Assembly (NCBI GenBank): GCA_029564115.1
Contig: JAKQQP010000054.1
Coordinates: forward strand, 1-42,932
Origin: Candidatus Rifleibacteriota bacterium
GTDB taxonomy: Bacteria; Riflebacteria; Ozemobacteria; Ozemobacterales; Ozemobacteraceae
Length of the DNA: 42,932 nt
Direction: 5' to 3'
The position numbers and the translations under genes were made by a program. Shown here one piece after another: positions 39,855-42,932 of this stretch. The stretch's first letter is position 1. Each line of letters opens with the position of its first letter. The notes below the pieces were generated by a model, which was given only the letters and a program-made list of their open reading frames with translations, was not told the DNA's origin and did no database searches.

Positions 39855-42800
39855 TCAGAGCGGGTGATTTGCCGGCACAAGCCAGCGTTTGAACATCAAA
39901 TAAAGCAAAGGCATCAGAAAAAGAGTCATGAGAGTCGACACTGCCAGGCCGCCGATAACACTCATGCCCATCGGAACCCAGACCTCAGAACCTTCACCGG
40001 TAGAGAGTGCCATAGGCAGCATACCAAGCATGGTTGTGGCTGTCGTCGACAGGATAGGGCGCAAACGGCTTTTGCCCGTAGTAATCAAAGCCTCTTTCAA
40101 GGGGACTTTTCTCTTGACCAGGGTATCGATATAACTGACCAGAACGATGCCGTTATTTACGACTATACCTATAAGAATTAAAAAAGCCAGCAGTGACACG
40201 ACCGAAAGCCTCGACCCTACCAGCAGCAGAAAGATCATCGCGCCGATAAAACCGAACGGAATACTGAAAGCTATGATAAAAGGCGCCAGTAAAGACTCAA
40301 ACTGCGAAGCCATGACCATGTAAACCAAAATACAGCCAAGAAGACCGGCTTGCAGCAGCAGCATAAAAGACTCGCGCCGCTGCTTTTCGTTTCCGGCAAA
40401 TTTCCACGAAAAGCCAGGCGGAACAGGCATAGAATCGAGAATTTTTGTGGCATCATCACTGATGTCACCGGTGCCACGACCATAAACCTGCCCGGTAATC
40501 TGAATATAGCGTTCCTGCTCGTTTCTAGTCACGCTGGTCGGACCAAACTCGTTTTTAATACGGGCCAGGTTGTCCAGTCTCACCGTTTGCCCGGTGGGAC
40601 TGATCAACGGAATTCGACCCAGATCTTCGATTTTACTGCGATCTTCGGGGCGCAGACGCACAACAATATCGTATTCGTCACCGCCTTCCTGATATTTCAC
40701 AGTAGTATTTCCGCTGATATAGGTTTCGATGGTTTTGCCGATATCTGAAACGTTAAAACCCAGATTTGCAGCTTTTTCGCGATCTATCTCGACCTGAAGC
40801 TCAGGCTGCGCCAGGTCCTGGCTTATTTCAATATCCGCCAGCCCAGGGATTGCGGCAAATTTTTCCTTCAGCTGATTTGCCCATTCCAAACCGGTTTTGA
40901 GGTCGTAACCATAGAGATTCAAAGTAAAGCCGGCTCCGCCGGTACCCATCATGTTGGCCATCGGGTCGCCAGAATCGAAATGAACGACGATTCCCGGAAT
41001 TTTTTCAACCAGGGGGCGAATATCTTCGATAACCTGCTTAACACCGCGTTCGCGCTTGTCTTTTGTGACCAGCATCAGGTCAACCTGCCCCGTGTAAGAA
41101 AAGTTTTTCGAGCCCGACATGGCACCGCTTTGCCCATCTGACTTGCCATACCTGACTACAAGAGTTTTCAATTCGGGCACATTTGCCTTCACGACTTCTG
41201 CTATCTGCTGACCAAACTGTCCGGTGACTTCGTAACGGGTACCCACTGGGCACTCGTATTTGATCGTAATGCGCCCCTGATCCTGGACGGGCATAAAGTC
41301 GACCCCGACCATTTTCATGATGCCAAGTGACAAAACACCAACCACAGCAAGAGAACCAATAGCGGCCCAGCGGTGCTCGAGAATCTTTTCAAGGGCCTTG
41401 CCATAAGCATGTTCAACTTTGTCAAACATCACAAACCTTGATCTGACAATCTTGTTGTTTTCTATTCTGGCTGGCTTCAGAATTTTTGAGCACATCATCG
41501 GAGTAAGCATCAGAGCCGAAATCAGCGACGCTGATAACGCCATAGTGATTATCATAGCCAGCTGACCAAACATGATGTTGGTCAGACCCGAGGTAAAAAT
41601 GATCGGCAGAAAAATTACTATAGTGGTCAAAGTCGAAGCCATGACCGAAGTTCCCATCTCGACCGCCCCGGAAACAGCCGCTTCCCGCGAGTTAACCCCG
41701 CGCTCGAGGTAGCGCTTGATATTGTCGAGAATGACTATCGAGTTGTCGACGACCATGCCAATGGCGATGGCCAGACTCGACAGCGAAATCTGATTGAGGG
41801 TATAACCCGCCACGTACATAAGCAGAAAGGTAAGAATCAAAGACGTTGGGATCGTTGTACAGATAATCATACTGCCGCGAATATCGCGCAGAAAAAACAT
41901 GATGACGAAGAAAACCGCAATACCGCCCAACAGAACAGTATTACTCAAATTGCCGATGGTATTCGAAATAAATTCAGAAGTATCCATGACAATATCTATT
42001 TTGACATCTGGCGGCAATTGCGCCTGAATCTCTGGAAGGGCGTCACGAACGGCCTGTGCCACGCCGACAGTATTGGCTCCGGACTGTTTCTGTACCATGA
42101 CCCCGATACCGCGCTTGCCGTTGATAAAAAAGGCGTTCGATTTCTCGAGAAATCCGTCTTTGATGGCGGCGACATCGCCAAGTCTGACTACGCCAGGCTT
42201 TGTAGCCACCACAACGTATTTCAGATCATCGACCCTGGTAAATTTGCCGGGCGTTCTCGCCAGATATTCAAACTGCCCCTGTTTTATGGTTCCACCTGGG
42301 TTATCGATGTTCTGACTGCGCAGCAGACCCACAATCTGGCTGCCTGACAAGCCGGTAGCCTGAATACGCTCCCGGTCAAGATCTACCAGAATGCCGCGTT
42401 TGTCACCGCCAAGCTGCAAGGCCGTGGCGACACCACCAACACGCTTGAGGGCATCTATCACTTTTCGGTCGACGATTTTGTCGAGTTTTTCCCAGCTTTC
42501 TTCGGCGGTTACCGACATCATCATTACAGGGATCATCGAAGTGTTGAATTTAAAGATGAATGGCTTGTCAGCGTTTTCGGGCAGCCTCTTCGACACCAGA
42601 TCGAGCTTGTCGCGAATATCGTTGGTAGCCTCGCTGAGGTTGACACCCCAGTCGAATTTGACCGTAACCATCGAAACGCCTTCCATCGAGGTCGAAGTGA
42701 TTTCATCGACATTTTCGACCGTCGAAACCGACTCTTCGATAGGCTCGGTCACGCTCGATTCCATTTCCTGAGGGCCGCAACCGGCGTAAGTCGTAATGAT

Positions 42801-42932
42801 CGAAACGGCCGGAATTTCGAAATCCGGCATCAAATCAACGCCGAGTTGAGTCCAGGAAAAGGCCCCCAGCAGAATGGCGGCCAGAAAAATCATTGTAGTG
42901 GTAACTGGCCACTTTACCCCAAAGACCGAAAG
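39855..42932 (-). CDS. RND-family efflux pump permease, 5' end beyond the window
   Basis: At least 1,025 codons of an AcrB/MexB-like inner-membrane proton antiporter. The reading frame continues upstream of the internal ATG at 42893 to the window edge as LSVFGVKWPVTTTMIFL, the usual first helix, so only a few N-terminal residues are missing. Visible landmarks are DLMPDFEIPAVSI, the central helix ASLISALMLTPMMCSKIL, LAIAIGMVVDNSIVILDNI (with the relay Asp) and the last helices LLAFLILIGIVVNNGIVLVSY and GKSRLRPILSTT. It exports drugs, lipids or metals with a membrane-fusion protein and an outer-membrane channel presumably upstream, outside the window. The PII-like gene follows. Confidence 0.95.
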   Translation of the reverse strand, partial: LSVFGVKWPVTTTMIFLAAILLGAFSWTQLGVDLMPDFEIPAVSIITTYAGCGPQEMESSVTEPIEESVSTVENVDEITSTSMEGVSMVTVKFDWGVNLSEATNDIRDKLDLVSKRLPENADKPFIFKFNTSMIPVMMMSVTAEESWEKLDKIVDRKVIDALKRVGGVATALQLGGDKRGILVDLDRERIQATGLSGSQIVGLLRSQNIDNPGGTIKQGQFEYLARTPGKFTRVDDLKYVVVATKPGVVRLGDVAAIKDGFLEKSNAFFINGKRGIGVMVQKQSGANTVGVAQAVRDALPEIQAQLPPDVKIDIVMDTSEFISNTIGNLSNTVLLGGIAVFFVIMFFLRDIRGSMIICTTIPTSLILTFLLMYVAGYTLNQISLSSLAIAIGMVVDNSIVILDNIKRYLERGVNSREAAVSGAVEMGTSVMASTLTTIVIFLPIIFTSGLTNIMFGQLAMIITMALSASLISALMLTPMMCSKILKPARIENNKIVRSRFVMFDKVEHAYGKALEKILEHRWAAIGSLAVVGVLSLGIMKMVGVDFMPVQDQGRITIKYECPVGTRYEVTGQFGQQIAEVVKANVPELKTLVVRYGKSDGQSGAMSGSKNFSYTGQVDLMLVTKDKRERGVKQVIEDIRPLVEKIPGIVVHFDSGDPMANMMGTGGAGFTLNLYGYDLKTGLEWANQLKEKFAAIPGLADIEISQDLAQPELQVEIDREKAANLGFNVSDIGKTIETYISGNTTVKYQEGGDEYDIVVRLRPEDRSKIEDLGRIPLISPTGQTVRLDNLARIKNEFGPTSVTRNEQERYIQITGQVYGRGTGDISDDATKILDSMPVPPGFSWKFAGNEKQRRESFMLLLQAGLLGCILVYMVMASQFESLLAPFIIAFSIPFGFIGAMIFLLLVGSRLSVVSLLAFLILIGIVVNNGIVLVSYIDTLVKRKVPLKEALITTGKSRLRPILSTTATTMLGMLPMALSTGEGSEVWVPMGMSVIGGLAVSTLMTLFLMPLLYLMFKRWLVPANHPL

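Overview
The window looks like a chromosomal segment from a gram-negative bacterium of roughly 50% GC. It encodes an RND efflux pump, lipoproteins with lipoboxes, type IV-like prepilins and many secreted proteins. I cannot fix the taxon from sequence alone. The mix of a complete polyhydroxybutyrate (PHB) gene set, a pilin-like cluster with giant PilX-like proteins, and a CHASE2/SpoIIE plus FecR signalling pair would suit an uncultured lineage such as candidate phylum Riflebacteria, but that is a guess. Most genes have good Shine-Dalgarno (SD) sites, and many operon partners overlap by 4 bases (ATGA).

Left part (1-15.2 kb). The left edge cuts through an IS200/IS605-type transposase. Then come corA-slyX, a convergent heterodimeric ABC exporter pair with a striking leader (perfect sigma70 promoter, 17-codon leader peptide, intrinsic terminator), a flavodoxin-ferredoxin protein, two secreted proteins of unknown role, an operon of an orphan microcompartment-shell (BMC) protein with trmO and an IscU/NifU-like scaffold, glutaminase, a holin-like membrane protein, a second trmO with an alpha/beta hydrolase, hflX, and a UPF0173 metallohydrolase.

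Middle (15.2-24.6 kb). A five-gene cluster encodes a large PilX-like protein, two class III-type prepilins and two secreted proteins, ending at a strong terminator. An aminotransferase follows. Next is a decayed defence-type patch: a frameshifted C-terminal fragment of a restriction-type helicase, a frameshifted rhuM, and a short fragment.

PHB locus (24.8-30.3 kb). A phasin-like gene, phaB, phaC, a very short phaE-like gene, a second phaC and phaA form one direction-of-travel cluster. Together they turn acetyl-CoA into acetoacetyl-CoA (PhaA), then 3-hydroxybutyryl-CoA (PhaB), then polymer (PhaC with a PhaE-like partner), with the phasin coating the granules. TTGC-Nx-GCAA inverted repeats sit in and around the phasin promoter and again upstream of phaB, as expected of a PHA-sensing repressor such as PhaR.

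Right part (30.3-42.9 kb). Between phaA and a marR-azoreductase operon lies about 500 bases without a gene. It holds at least nine small hairpins that nearly all present an AGGA/TCCT core in the loop; six show GGA loops on the minus strand, which recalls CsrB/RsmZ-type RNAs. A 42-base dyad overlaps the marR promoter. Then follow a DUF4160 remnant, a 900-residue secreted propeller protein, the CHASE2-SpoIIE phosphatase with a FecR lipoprotein, a secreted coiled protein, a ferritin-like protein, a PII-like protein and an RND pump cut by the right edge.
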